Assembly (NCBI RefSeq): GCF_017743995.1
Contig: NZ_JAGHRB010000011.1
Location: forward strand, 62,001-126,000
Source: Ruegeria sp. R13_0
GTDB lineage: Bacteria > Pseudomonadota > Alphaproteobacteria > Rhodobacterales > Rhodobacteraceae
Reading direction: 5' to 3'
Length of the DNA: 64,000 nucleotides
Of this stretch, positions 18,041 through 26,976 are shown in pieces. Within the stretch, counting starts at the first letter, position 1; the number at the start of each line of letters is the position of its first letter. Made by a program: the position numbers and the translations under genes. The notes under the pieces are model-generated. The model was not told where the DNA came from. It saw only the letters and a list, made by a program, of their open reading frames with translations, and did no database searches.

Positions 18041-18913
18041 TTAGCCCTGTTTACTTAAGATTAGCGTCGTCCATTCACCAATCTCGCCCCGACGATGCAG
18101 ATTGAAGCCATTCTGGGAATAAACATTCACCACATCATCGGCCTGTTCGTTAAGGATTCCCGACAGAATTGCATAGCCCCCAGCCCGCAGATTCGCCGAG
18201 ATTTCCGGCGACAGAGCGACCAGCGGACCCTTCAGGATGTTGGCGAAAATCAAATCATAGGGCGCGTGCGCGTTCAGGTCCGGGTGATCGAAGCCAGCGG
18301 CCTCGACACAGTGAACCTGACCGGACATGCCATTGGCCTTCAGGTTTGCCTCGGCCACATCAACGGCAACCTGATCAATATCACTGGCGATGATGTCGCC
18401 TTCCCAAACACGCGCAGCCGCCATGGCCAGCACGGCAGTCCCACACCCGATATCGGCGACTTTGCTGGCCGAGAACCCTTCGTCCAGCAACTGATCCAGC
18501 GCCTTCAGACAGCCCAGAGTGGTTCCGTGGTGGCCGGTGCCAAAGGCCATCGCGGCCTCGATCAACAGGGGGATGCAGCCTTCGGGCAGCTTGTCGGCGT
18601 CGTGGCTACCATAGACAAAGAAACGACCTGCCTCGACAGGGGCCAGCTCGCGGCGCACATGAGCGACCCAATCGGTTTCGGGCAGCTCGGACACCACAAA
18701 GGGCTTTGCCTCAAAGGCCGCGGCCAGCACGGCCAGCGCCGTCTCATCGGGGGCTTCGGTGAAATACCCGCCAACTTCCCACAGGCCCGAGCCATCTTCG
18801 ACCTCGAAAACACCGACGCCAGTGGGTTCGGGATCCAGACGCTCCATCGCTTCGCCAAGACCTTCGGCGGGTTTCTTGCCGGTCAGCGTGGTAAGAGCGG
18901 TGAATGTGGGCAT
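18041..18913 (-). CDS. prmA: ribosomal protein L11 methyltransferase
   Basis: PrmA trimethylates ribosomal protein L11 using S-adenosylmethionine. The 290-residue protein has the SAM-binding motif VADIGCGTAVLAMAAA in its C-terminal domain, preceded by MAFGTGHHGTTLGCL, the family hallmark, and followed by FANILKGPLVAL with the catalytic-loop Asn. The GTGHHGT pattern in particular separates it from other methyltransferases. It is 66 bp downstream of an MFS gene on the same strand; the link between them is not evident. Confidence 0.93.
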   Translation of the reverse strand: MPTFTALTTLTGKKPAEGLGEAMERLDPEPTGVGVFEVEDGSGLWEVGGYFTEAPDETALAVLAAAFEAKPFVVSELPETDWVAHVRRELAPVEAGRFFVYGSHDADKLPEGCIPLLIEAAMAFGTGHHGTTLGCLKALDQLLDEGFSASKVADIGCGTAVLAMAAARVWEGDIIASDIDQVAVDVAEANLKANGMSGQVHCVEAAGFDHPDLNAHAPYDLIFANILKGPLVALSPEISANLRAGGYAILSGILNEQADDVVNVYSQNGFNLHRRGEIGEWTTLILSKQG

Positions 18914-18979
18914 GGGGGCCTCCTGTCTGGGTCAGGACAGCGCCTAGGGCGTGGGCCCGCCAAGGTCAAGCTCTTGCGC

Positions 18980-20212
18980 CTATTCGGCGGGTGCCGGCGC
19001 GTATTTGGTCAGGATCGTCTCATTGCCCGGCGCAGGATGGCGCGGGATCAACAGAGACAGAGCCAGCGAGATCATCGCCATCGCCGCCGCCAGCGCAAAC
19101 ACTGCGCCGGGTGAGGCCACCCAAAGCAGCCCAAGCAGCGCGGGCAGGAACACCGCGGCGATATGGTTGATGGTAAACGCAACAGCGGCCGTCGGTGCGA
19201 TATCGGCGGGATCGGCGATTTTCTGGAAATAGGTTTTCAAGGCCAAAGCCAGTGCGAACAGCACATGGTCGATCACATAGAGGGTCGCCGCCAGAACCAC
19301 GCCCCACCCAAACCAGTAGATGCCACCATAGGCCGCGAAAACAATCGCCAGCCCGGCATATTCAAAGATCAATGTCCGGCGTTCGCCAAATTTGGACACC
19401 GCTTTGCCCAGCATCGGAGCCGCAGCCATGTTGATCACGAGGTTGATCAGATACAGGCTGGTCAGCTCGTGGACCTCGAACCCAAATTTCTCAACCATCA
19501 TAAAGCCCGCGAACACCACAAAGATCTGGCGGCGCGCGCCCGCCATGAATTGCAGCGCGTAATACAGCCAGTAGCGTTTGCGCAGGATCAACTTTTTGGT
19601 CTGCGGCGTCGGCGCGTCGAATTGCGGATAGGCTAGCAGACAAAACAGAGCCAGCAGCGCCGTCGCACCGCCCGCCATCATGAAGACGAAGTTATAGGAC
19701 AGGTCGAAACGGTCCCATGTCAGGACGATCAGCCCATAGACCACTGCCGTGGCCGCCGAGCCCATTGCCACAAGCCATCCCAGAATCTGCGGCGCGCGGT
19801 CCTTTGGCAGCCATTGTAACTGTAGCGACTGATTGACCGTCTCGTAGTAATGAAAGCCGATTGAGCTAAAAAGCGTTACGAACAACAGCCCGCCAAGGCT
19901 TGGGAACCATGCAGTCACCGCCGTCGCCACACCCAGCATCATCAGCGAGATCATGGCCAGCACCTGTTCCCGCACAAAGATGATCACAGCGATCACGCCG
20001 ACGGCCAGAAAACCCGGTATTTCCCGCACCGTGTGCAGCAAACCGATATCTGCGCCATCGAAATTCGCCACTTCGATGACGAAGTTGTTCAACAGCGCGC
20101 TCCACCCATTGAAGGCAATGGGCATGGTCAGCGCCATCATGAACAGCAACGTGATCGGGCGCCGCCAGAACGGCAAGCTTTGCGCCTCGGAAAGTGGCAT
20201 GGGTTTCAACAT
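18980..20212 (-). CDS. MFS transporter
   Basis: The 410-residue protein has about twelve hydrophobic segments and fits the major facilitator superfamily. An intracellular-loop-like RKRYWLYYALQFMAGARRQIF segment precedes the second half, and a C-terminal AAMAMISLALSLLIPRH helix ends the fold. The substrate cannot be told from the sequence. A nearby efflux or drug function is not indicated by any regulator. The ATG at 20212 begins MLKPMPLSEAQSL, a short cytoplasmic tail before the first helix. It is 80 bp downstream of priA and 66 bp upstream of prmA. Confidence 0.8.
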   Translation of the reverse strand: MLKPMPLSEAQSLPFWRRPITLLFMMALTMPIAFNGWSALLNNFVIEVANFDGADIGLLHTVREIPGFLAVGVIAVIIFVREQVLAMISLMMLGVATAVTAWFPSLGGLLFVTLFSSIGFHYYETVNQSLQLQWLPKDRAPQILGWLVAMGSAATAVVYGLIVLTWDRFDLSYNFVFMMAGGATALLALFCLLAYPQFDAPTPQTKKLILRKRYWLYYALQFMAGARRQIFVVFAGFMMVEKFGFEVHELTSLYLINLVINMAAAPMLGKAVSKFGERRTLIFEYAGLAIVFAAYGGIYWFGWGVVLAATLYVIDHVLFALALALKTYFQKIADPADIAPTAAVAFTINHIAAVFLPALLGLLWVASPGAVFALAAAMAMISLALSLLIPRHPAPGNETILTKYAPAPAE

Positions 20213-20292
20213 GCGACTCCCTCTACGCCGATTTTTGCGCTTTGGCGAGAGGAGAGATCCCGGCGCACATCCGCTCTGCGCCTGTGCAGAGG

Positions 20293-22488
20293 TCAGTAGA
20301 AGTTCTGCGGGTCGATATCGACGGTCAGGCGGATATCCCCTTTAAGACGCAGCGGCGCGATCCATCGGGCGATGGCGTCCTGAATGCGCGCGCCCTTGGG
20401 GGCCTTGACCAAAAGGCGCACGCGATGCCTGCCTCGAATGCGGGCAATCGGCGCGGGGGCCGGACCAAAGACCTGAGCACCAATCTCGCGCAACGGCGCA
20501 TCATTTCGCGCCATCGCGTTGCCGATATCAAAGACCGGAGCGACCTCGGGCCCGGACAGCACAATCCCCGCCATACGCCCATAGGGCGGCACACCAGCGG
20601 CTTGGCGACCGGCGGCCTCGGCTTTCCAGAAGCCTTCCTCATCACCCGACAGAATGGCGCGGATCACCGGATGCTCGGGCTGAAACGTCTGCAACAGCGC
20701 CTGCCCCGGCTTATCCGCGCGCCCAGCACGTCCCGCCACCTGCCGCATCAATTGAAACGTCCGCTCTGCCGCGCGCAAATCCGCGCCATGCAGGCTGAGA
20801 TCGGCATCAATGACCCCAACCAGCGTCAGCTTGGGAAAGTTATGCCCCTTGGCCACCAGCTGCGTGCCGATGACGATATCGGCGTCGCCCTCAGCGATCT
20901 CTTCAATCTTGGCCTTCAACGCGCGGGCAGACCCGAACAGGTCAGAACTGAGCATCGCGATCTTGGCCTCGGGGAAGGTCGCCTCGGCCTCTTCCGCCAA
21001 CCGTTCGATCCCTGGCCCGACCGGGGCCAGTTTCCCTTCGACCCCGCAAGAGGGGCATGCCTCGGGCATTGGTTTGGTCTCGCCGCATTGATGGCACATC
21101 AGGCGCTTGAGGAATCGGTGCTCGACCATCCGCGCGTCGCAGTGATCACAGGCGATCTGCTCTCCACAGGCCCGGCACAAAGTCACTGGCGCATAGCCCC
21201 GGCGATTGATGAACAGCAGCGACTGTTCACCCATTTCGATGCGCTGCCGCACCGCCTGCCGCAAGGACGGAGAAATCCACGTCCCCGTTTGCATTTGCTC
21301 GACGCGCATGTCGATGGGCTTCATCTCGGGCAGAACCGCCGCCCCGAAGCGCGAGGTCAGGTCCAGCCGCTCATACTTGCCAGCCTCGGCATTGGCCCAG
21401 CTTTCCAACGAGGGGGTCGCGCTGGCCAGAATCACCCGCCCGCCGCAAATGGCAGAGCGCAGAACCGCCATGTCCCGCGCACTGTAATGCACGCCGTCTT
21501 CCTGTTTGTACGAGGTGTCGTGTTCCTCATCGACCACAACCAGACCCAAATCGCGAAACGGCAGAAACAGGGCCGAGCGCGCACCCACGACAAGTTGCGC
21601 ATCGCCCTGCCCGACCATCCGCCAGACCCGGCGGCGTTCAGTCATCGTAGCCCCCGAGTGCCACTCGGCCGGGCGGGCCCCAAACCGGGCCTCGACACGG
21701 GTCAGGAATTCGGCCGTCAGCGCGATCTCGGGCAGCAGAACCAGCGCCTGGCGTCCCATGCGCAGTGCTTCGGCGACGGCCTCCAGATAGACCTCGGTCT
21801 TGCCGGAACCCGTCACACCTTTCAGCAGCGTTGTGCCATAGGTGCCCGTCCGCTGGCCCGCCTGCAGACGCGCCACGGCTGCCGCCTGATCCTCGGTCAG
21901 GTCTTTGCCGGGCAACTCGGGATCGAGATGAGGATAGGGTAGATCGCGTGGACTGTCCTCTTCCCGAACCGCGCCCAGTTTGACCAACCCTTTGACGACA
22001 GAGGTGGTTACCCCGGCCTGCTCGGCCAGTTCCTTCAAGGTGAAGGCCAGCCCGCCATATTCCTTCAACACCTCTAGCACCCGGGTGCGGGCATCGGTCA
22101 TCCGATCTGGTTCAGACGTACCCAACCGGTAAACCTTGCGCATCGAGGGCGGATCCCCCAAGCCCGGCGCGCGGGTCGCTAGGCGCAGCATCGCAGGCAT
22201 CGGTGTAAGCGTATAGTCCGCCACTTTCCCTAGAAACACCCGCATCTCTTCGCGCATGGGCGCAACCTCAAGCACGCGGATCACGGACCGCGCCTTGGCC
22301 AGATCGAACCCGCCTTGCCCCGGCCCCCAAACCACGCCCAGCACCTTGCGCGGCCCCAATGGCACCTCGACAAAGGCACCCAGAAAGCACCCGCCCTCGG
22401 GCGCTTTGTAGTCCAACGTCCGGTCCAGAGGCTGCGTGGTCAACACCGCAACCAGCTCTCCTTCGTCGAAAAATCCGTTAGCGCTCAC
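20293..22488 (-). CDS. priA: primosomal replication-restart helicase PriA
   Basis: PriA recognises stalled replication forks and reloads the replicative helicase. The 731-residue length is typical. Motifs: GVTGSGKTEVY (Walker A), VVDEEHDTSYKQ (DEEH box), LASATPS, and two zinc-binding clusters with eight cysteines in the CRACG...CDHC...CHQCG...CPSCG region, followed by GTQLVAKGHNFP and the RAERTFQLMRQVAGRAGR motif VI. It is the first gene of a minus-strand stretch and is divergent from the aldolase gene across 88 bp. Confidence 0.97.
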   Translation of the reverse strand: MSANGFFDEGELVAVLTTQPLDRTLDYKAPEGGCFLGAFVEVPLGPRKVLGVVWGPGQGGFDLAKARSVIRVLEVAPMREEMRVFLGKVADYTLTPMPAMLRLATRAPGLGDPPSMRKVYRLGTSEPDRMTDARTRVLEVLKEYGGLAFTLKELAEQAGVTTSVVKGLVKLGAVREEDSPRDLPYPHLDPELPGKDLTEDQAAAVARLQAGQRTGTYGTTLLKGVTGSGKTEVYLEAVAEALRMGRQALVLLPEIALTAEFLTRVEARFGARPAEWHSGATMTERRRVWRMVGQGDAQLVVGARSALFLPFRDLGLVVVDEEHDTSYKQEDGVHYSARDMAVLRSAICGGRVILASATPSLESWANAEAGKYERLDLTSRFGAAVLPEMKPIDMRVEQMQTGTWISPSLRQAVRQRIEMGEQSLLFINRRGYAPVTLCRACGEQIACDHCDARMVEHRFLKRLMCHQCGETKPMPEACPSCGVEGKLAPVGPGIERLAEEAEATFPEAKIAMLSSDLFGSARALKAKIEEIAEGDADIVIGTQLVAKGHNFPKLTLVGVIDADLSLHGADLRAAERTFQLMRQVAGRAGRADKPGQALLQTFQPEHPVIRAILSGDEEGFWKAEAAGRQAAGVPPYGRMAGIVLSGPEVAPVFDIGNAMARNDAPLREIGAQVFGPAPAPIARIRGRHRVRLLVKAPKGARIQDAIARWIAPLRLKGDIRLTVDIDPQNFY

Positions 22489-22576
22489 AGCATATCCTAT
22501 GCAGGGGGTTCCAGCAGGGGTCTCTTTGAGGTAAAGCCATCCGCGACCAAGGCCAACCCATCAAAGGACTGCCCGC

Positions 22577-23230
22577 ATGAAATTCTTCGTAGACACCGCC
22601 GAGATCGACGCCATTGCCGAACTGAACGACCTGGGCATGGTGGATGGCGTCACCACCAACCCTTCGCTGATTCTGAAATCAGGCCGCGACATTCTGGAAG
22701 TCACCAAAGAGATCTGTGATCTGGTCGACGGCCCCGTCTCCGCCGAAGTTGTCGCCACCGAGGCCGACGACATGATCGCCGAAGGCCGCAAGCTGGCCAA
22801 GATCGCGCCGAACATCGCGGTCAAAGTACCGTTGACATGGGCCGGTCTGAAAACCTGCAAAACCCTCAGCGACGAAGGCCAGATGGTCAATGTGACGCTG
22901 TGCTTCTCGGCCAATCAGGCGCTTTTGGCAGCCAAGGCAGGCGCAACCTTCATCTCGCCCTTCATTGGCCGTCTCGACGACATCAATCTCGACGGCATGG
23001 ATCTGATCGCCGATATCCGTCAGGTCTATGACAACTACGGGTTCGAGACCGAAATCCTCGCCGCCTCGATCCGTACCGTGAACCACGTGACCGACAGCGC
23101 GCGCATCGGTGCCGACGTGATCACCGCACCGCCCGCCGTCATCAAGAAACTGGCCGACCACCCGCTGACGGACAAAGGCCTGGAAACCTTCCTGGCAGAC
23201 TGGGCCAAAACAGGTCAGAAAATCCTCTGA
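22577..23230 (+). CDS. fsa: fructose-6-phosphate aldolase / transaldolase-like
   Basis: The 217-residue protein belongs to the short (TalC/Fsa) transaldolase family that acts on fructose-6-phosphate or sedoheptulose-7-phosphate. The Schiff-base Lys83 is in [19 protein letters not shown] near residue 24 and [10 protein letters not shown] are conserved. Short members may be true transaldolases or aldolases; sequence alone does not decide, and automated annotation often says 'transaldolase'. A GGACTGCCCGC precedes the ATG with no strong ribosome site. A structured element follows the stop codon at 23245-23321. Confidence 0.9.
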   Translation: MKFFVDTAEIDAIAELNDLGMVDGVTTNPSLILKSGRDILEVTKEICDLVDGPVSAEVVATEADDMIAEGRKLAKIAPNIAVKVPLTWAGLKTCKTLSDEGQMVNVTLCFSANQALLAAKAGATFISPFIGRLDDINLDGMDLIADIRQVYDNYGFETEILAASIRTVNHVTDSARIGADVITAPPAVIKKLADHPLTDKGLETFLADWAKTGQKIL

Positions 23231-23244
23231 CCCTTTGCACGACC

Positions 23245-23321
23245 GCGCGGTGCCGTCAGGCACCGCGCCCGGCCCAACTGTGCGGGGCTGATCTCTGATC
23301 AGCGCCAAACAGGCGGGAGCG
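23245..23321. repeat. structured element copy 1, downstream of fsa
   Basis: The element starts with a perfect 10-bp hairpin (GCGCGGTGCC at 23245-23254 with GGCACCGCGC at 23259-23268), then the linear motif CCGGCCCAAC (23269-23278), a second hairpin GCTGATC-TCT-GATCAGC (23287-23303), and CCAAAC followed by AGGCGGGAGC (23305-23320). A second copy with the same order of parts lies after gap. The stems differ in sequence while the single-stranded motifs are kept, so it looks like an RNA structure. No Rfam family was recognised with confidence. Confidence 0.5.
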
Positions 23322-23428
23322 CGCCGGACACAGCGCAACACGAAATCCACCCTGACGTGCATTTTTCCCAAGGTAATTCCGGTTGGCCGTGCTATAAGCC
23401 GCCAAAACAAAAAACGACCGGACGGGAC

Positions 23429-24136
23429 ATGAGCAGCAACCCAAAACTCGAGGACAACCTCCGAGCCGCGATTCTGGCCAAGCCTGATGCTTTGCTGGAT
23501 GACAAAGATCTGATGCAGGCACTGGTGAATGCCAATGAACAGGCCCGAGGCGACAACGTCATCGACCTGCGCGGCATCGCCATGCAACGGCTTGAGGCCA
23601 GACTGGACCGCCTGGAAGACACGCACCGGTCCGTCATCGCCGCAGCCTACGAAAACCTGGCCGGGACCAATCAGGTCCACCGCGCCATTCTGCGTCTTCT
23701 GGAACCGGTTGAATTCGAAGATTTCCTGCGCGTCCTCGGCCAGGATGTCGCCGAAATCCTGCGGGTCCAACGCATCACACTGGTTTTGGAAACCACCGCC
23801 CTTATGGACGATCCCGCGATCGACAAGCTGGGCGGCACGTTGACCGTTGTCGAACCGGGCTTCGTCGACCAATACCTCACCTATGATCGCGGCGGTCCTG
23901 CCCGCGGCGTCATCTTGCGCGAAATTCAGAAGCCCAACCAACGGGTATTCGGCAATCTTGCCGCTCAACTCAGATCCGAGGCCTGCCTGAAACTGGATCT
24001 CGGCCCCGGTCGCCTGCCCGGTCTGATTGTCATGGGGGCCTCGGACCCTAGGCATTTCACGCCGCAACTTGGCACCGATTTGCTGTCGTTCTTTGCTGGC
24101 GTGTTCGAACGCTCGATGCGCCACTGGCTGTCGTGA
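23429..24136 (+). CDS. DUF484 family protein
   Basis: This 235-residue protein is of the DUF484 family, which has a GAF-like fold. The start at 23429 (MSSNPKLEDNL) has GGACGGGAC upstream. Features are a coiled N-terminal region (about 40-75, RLEARLDRLEDTHRSV) and a GAF-like C-terminal half ending in FFAGVFERSMRHWL. Its biochemical role is not established. The gene overlaps xerC by 4 bp (GTGA), and DUF484 next to xerC is a widespread arrangement, suggesting a link to chromosome dimer resolution. A TATAAG at 23393 is a possible promoter -10 box. Confidence 0.88.
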   Translation: MSSNPKLEDNLRAAILAKPDALLDDKDLMQALVNANEQARGDNVIDLRGIAMQRLEARLDRLEDTHRSVIAAAYENLAGTNQVHRAILRLLEPVEFEDFLRVLGQDVAEILRVQRITLVLETTALMDDPAIDKLGGTLTVVEPGFVDQYLTYDRGGPARGVILREIQKPNQRVFGNLAAQLRSEACLKLDLGPGRLPGLIVMGASDPRHFTPQLGTDLLSFFAGVFERSMRHWLS

Positions 24137-25053
24137 GCCTGATTTCGCCAGCTTGCCGAGACGCCCTCCAACACTGGTTGGAGAGCCTGGGCGCGCTGGC
24201 AGGCCGGTCTCAAAACACCCAAAACGCCTATCGCGGGGATGTCACTGATTTCCTGTCCTTTATGACTCTCCACCACGGAGACCGCCAGGGCATCGCCGCG
24301 CTCGAACGCATCACCGTTTCGGACATGCGTGCCTGGATGGCCGATCAACGCCAAAGCGGCGTGGGCGCGCGATCGCTGGCCCGGAAACTATCCGCCGTTA
24401 AAAGCTTCTACCGCTGGCTGGCCGAGCGTGAAGGGTTCGAGCCAACTGCCGTCCTTTCGACCCGCGCGCCGAAATTCACCAAAAAGCTGCCCCGCCCTCT
24501 GGCCGAGGACGCAGCCCGCGCCATGATCGAAACGGTCGAGCTGCAATCCAGCAATGACTGGGTCTCGGCCCGTGATGTGGCTGTTGTGACGCTGCTCTAC
24601 GGCTGCGGATTGCGCATCTCCGAGGCGCTGTCTCTGACCGGTGCAGATGCCCCCCTGCCAGCAACCTTGCGCATTACAGGCAAAGGCGACAAAGAGAGGA
24701 TCGTCCCTGTCCTTCCTGCCGCCCGCGACGCGGTGGACCACTATCTTCGACTCTGCCCGCACCCGAAATCGGACAACCTTGCCCTGTTTCGCGGTGTCCG
24801 GGGCGGCGCGCTCAATCCCCGCGCGATCCAAGAGGTCATGTCCAAGGCCCGCATGCAGCTCGGCCTGCCCGCGACCGCAACACCCCACGCCATGCGGCAC
24901 AGTTTTGCTACGCATCTGCTCTCAGCCGGTGGGGACCTGCGCGCGATTCAAGAGCTTCTGGGCCACGCCTCGCTCTCCACCACCCAGACCTATACGGCCG
25001 TCGATACCGCCCGCCTGATGGAGGTCTACAACCGCGCCCACCCAAAGGCCTGA
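24133..25053 (+). CDS. xerC: tyrosine recombinase XerC
   Basis: XerC with XerD resolves chromosome dimers at dif during cell division. The 306-residue protein has the SAM-like N-terminal DNA-binding domain (about 5-105) and the catalytic domain with GCGLRISEAL (first Arg), GKGDKERIVP, HAMRHSFATHLL (His and second Arg), LGHASLSTTQTYT (His and Tyr nucleophile). It starts with GTG overlapping the DUF484 stop. Length and context fit XerC; it is not part of an integron or phage, since no attachment site or phage genes are nearby. Confidence 0.93.
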   Translation: MSLISPACRDALQHWLESLGALAGRSQNTQNAYRGDVTDFLSFMTLHHGDRQGIAALERITVSDMRAWMADQRQSGVGARSLARKLSAVKSFYRWLAEREGFEPTAVLSTRAPKFTKKLPRPLAEDAARAMIETVELQSSNDWVSARDVAVVTLLYGCGLRISEALSLTGADAPLPATLRITGKGDKERIVPVLPAARDAVDHYLRLCPHPKSDNLALFRGVRGGALNPRAIQEVMSKARMQLGLPATATPHAMRHSFATHLLSAGGDLRAIQELLGHASLSTTQTYTAVDTARLMEVYNRAHPKA

Positions 25054-25141
25054 GGTCCAAAAGCACGGCATCCTCAATGTCCTTGCAACCAAACTGTCTT
25101 TTTGCTTTGCATCTGCCCCCCACATCCTTCATGACACGGGC

Positions 25142-25855
25142 ATGACACTTAGATTCAAAGCGCTTGCCGTTCATCTTTTCACCGCAACCGGAGCCGTTTT
25201 CGCAATGCTCGCCATGCTGGCGGCCGTGGATGAAAAATGGAGCCTAATGTATCTGTGGCTAGTGGTGTCCTTCATCGTCGACGGCATCGACGGCCCCCTG
25301 GCCCGCCACTATCACGTCAAGAAAAACGCGCCCGAGTTTGATGGTGTCCTGTTGGATCTCATCATCGACTACCTGACCTATGTGTTCATACCGGCTTATG
25401 CATTGTTCAAATCCGGCTTGATGGATGGCTGGACCGGCTGGTTTGCGATCATCGTCATCACTTTTGCCAGCGCCATGTACTTTGCCGACACGCGGATGAA
25501 GACCAAGGATAACTCGTTCTCCGGCTTTCCCGGATGCTGGAACATGTTTGTCATCGTGATCTTCGCGCTCGAACCGAACTTTTGGGTCAGCCTTGTCCTG
25601 GTAACTCTTCTGGCCGTCGCTATGTTCCTACCGTTAAAATTCGTCCACCCCGTCCGCACTGAGCGTTGGCGGAGCGTGACCCTGCCGATGGCACTGGCCT
25701 GGACCTTCTTTGCCGGTTGGGCAGCCTGGGTAGACTTCCACCCGGAAAGCTGGGCGCATTGGGGTTTGGTGGTGACCAGTCTTTATCTGGTCTTCGCAGG
25801 CATCGCGCAGCAGATCATTCCGCAACGCAAAAGCGCCGATTACAAAACGTCCTGA
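25142..25855 (+). CDS. pcs: phosphatidylcholine synthase
   Basis: Pcs condenses CDP-diacylglycerol with choline to give phosphatidylcholine in the inner membrane. The 237-residue protein has several membrane segments and a CDP-alcohol phosphotransferase signature DGIDGPLAR...FDGVLLDLIIDY (about residues 40-68), in which the spacing between AR and G is longer than in the classical motif, as known for Pcs. Phosphatidylcholine is common in alphaproteobacteria, and choline is available to marine bacteria. The 3' end overlaps the convergent Gre-like gene by 16 bp. A methylation pathway enzyme is not visible here. Confidence 0.9.
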   Translation: MTLRFKALAVHLFTATGAVFAMLAMLAAVDEKWSLMYLWLVVSFIVDGIDGPLARHYHVKKNAPEFDGVLLDLIIDYLTYVFIPAYALFKSGLMDGWTGWFAIIVITFASAMYFADTRMKTKDNSFSGFPGCWNMFVIVIFALEPNFWVSLVLVTLLAVAMFLPLKFVHPVRTERWRSVTLPMALAWTFFAGWAAWVDFHPESWAHWGLVVTSLYLVFAGIAQQIIPQRKSADYKTS

Positions 25856-26307
25856 ACCTCAAACTCGATCCCGTTATGGGTGAAGATGTCGCCCGCCTGC
25901 AAGCCAATCATGGCCAGATAAATCGGGCTCTGGGTTGAGATACCCATATAGGTCTTGCCGTCCACATCGAAACGAGTGGTCGAGACGCAGACAACAAAAC
26001 GGCGATTGTTGAACTTGATGACCGCGCCGGGCTGAACCGTATCGGTGATACCGAAATTGGTGTTCTCGATCACGTCGATCTTGGCGTGATGCGCGTGTAC
26101 CGGTGCGTCGAACGCCGCAGCAAGGTCCGCATTCTCACGCGAGGCAGCGATATCATCCTTGTCATGCCCTTCCCGGTCATCCAGTTGGGCATCTTTCAAA
26201 AAGGCGTCGTAATGCGCCTGAGCCGTGGCCAGTTCCTGCGCCTCCAGCGACATCAGACGGTCAATGATGGCTTTCTTTTCTGCGGCGCGTTCTGCTTGGT
26301 CGGTCAT
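25840..26307 (-). CDS. Gre-factor-like protein (GreA/GreB C-terminal fold)
   Basis: The 155-residue protein resembles GreA/GreB: a helical hairpin N-terminus (about 3-75) with an acidic loop near LDDREGHDKDD, then a C-terminal FKBP-like domain ending MIGLQAGDIFTHNGIEFEVQDVL. Gre factors rescue backtracked RNA polymerase by inserting an acidic coiled-coil tip. This protein is clearly diverged, and whether it keeps transcript-cleavage activity is uncertain; it may be a specialised relative. It converges with pcs (16-bp overlap). The gene is conserved in Rhodobacterales from memory, not checked. Confidence 0.7.
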   Translation of the reverse strand: MTDQAERAAEKKAIIDRLMSLEAQELATAQAHYDAFLKDAQLDDREGHDKDDIAASRENADLAAAFDAPVHAHHAKIDVIENTNFGITDTVQPGAVIKFNNRRFVVCVSTTRFDVDGKTYMGISTQSPIYLAMIGLQAGDIFTHNGIEFEVQDVL

Positions 26308-26383
26308 TCAATAGGATCCTTCGAACTCTCCTTTTGAAACAAGGTGAGGCTCGAGACGTTGGAATGCAACAGGTTTTCACCGA

Positions 26384-26839
26384 TCAGATCAACAGACCCG
26401 CCGCCTTTTCGTGTAGCAACAGGGCCACTTTGGTCTCAACTCCGCCGTCGCCTGAGAACCCGCCCAACCCATTGGCCGCAAGAACACGATGGCACGGAAT
26501 GATGACAGGGATCGGGTTCGCCCCACAGGCCTGCCCCACCGGCTGAGGCGGCTGACCCAGTTCCCTTGCGATATCCCCATAAGTGCGAGTCTCGCCGAGC
26601 GGGATCGCGTACATCAAATCACAGACTTGACGCTGAAAATCGGACCCTGAAACATGATAAGGCAGATCGAACCGCTCAAGCCGCCCGTCATCATAGGCCG
26701 TCAGCTGCGCCGCCGCTTCACGCAACAACGGTGTCTCGGGCCCGTCGCTCACGCCGTCCCAGACAAGACGCGTAATCGCCCCGTCCTGTTCCTCAACCCC
26801 AAGACACCCGAACTGGGTCTGTACTGCAATCATCGGCAT
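26384..26839 (-). CDS. ogt: methylated-DNA--protein-cysteine methyltransferase (Ogt type)
   Basis: This repairs O6-alkylguanine by irreversible transfer to its own cysteine. The active-site motif IIPCHRVLAA is near residue 118, with helix-turn-helix context FQRQVCDLMYAIPLGETRTYGDIA before it. From ATG 26839 the product is 151 residues. A longer frame reaching 26896 starts inside the dispersed repeat and is not convincing. There is no Ada N-terminal domain, so this is the stand-alone form. Confidence 0.92.
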   Translation of the reverse strand: MPMIAVQTQFGCLGVEEQDGAITRLVWDGVSDGPETPLLREAAAQLTAYDDGRLERFDLPYHVSGSDFQRQVCDLMYAIPLGETRTYGDIARELGQPPQPVGQACGANPIPVIIPCHRVLAANGLGGFSGDGGVETKVALLLHEKAAGLLI

Positions 26840-26898
26840 GAGCGAAGGCTGCCAGCCTTTGCAGGCAAAGCGCAACCCATAACGCGCCGCGCCCACCT

Positions 26899-26947
26899 CT
26901 TCTTCTGTTCAAAAATACCTCGGAGCGCGAGGCAGAGCCTCGCAAAA
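26899..26947. repeat. dispersed hairpin repeat between ogt and ileS
   Basis: A 49-nt block contains CTTCTTCTGTT, AAAATACCTCGG and a hairpin GCGAGGC-AGA-GCCTCGC (26927-26943) ending in AAAA. It matches 59008-59056 with only two differences. It lies after the ileS stop (minus strand), where the hairpin with TTTT could act as a terminator. It is also just in front of ogt. Confidence 0.6.
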
Positions 26948-26976
26948 GACTCAGCCCACCGCACTCAAGAGGCACT

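Noticed and set aside
20194-21942. 582-codon plus-strand frame opposite priA
   Set aside because: Same reason: priA on the other strand has all motifs, this frame has none.
22679-24124. 481-codon minus-strand frame opposite fsa and DUF484
   Set aside because: Crosses two plus-strand genes and the structured element; not protein-like.
24133-25053. Tyrosine recombinase as sign of an integrated element
   Set aside because: It fits housekeeping XerC and is coupled to DUF484; no att repeats, tRNA or phage genes are near.
26839-26896. Longer N-terminus for Ogt
   Set aside because: The extra 19 codons begin at the dispersed repeat and do not look like the family; the internal ATG gives the normal length.
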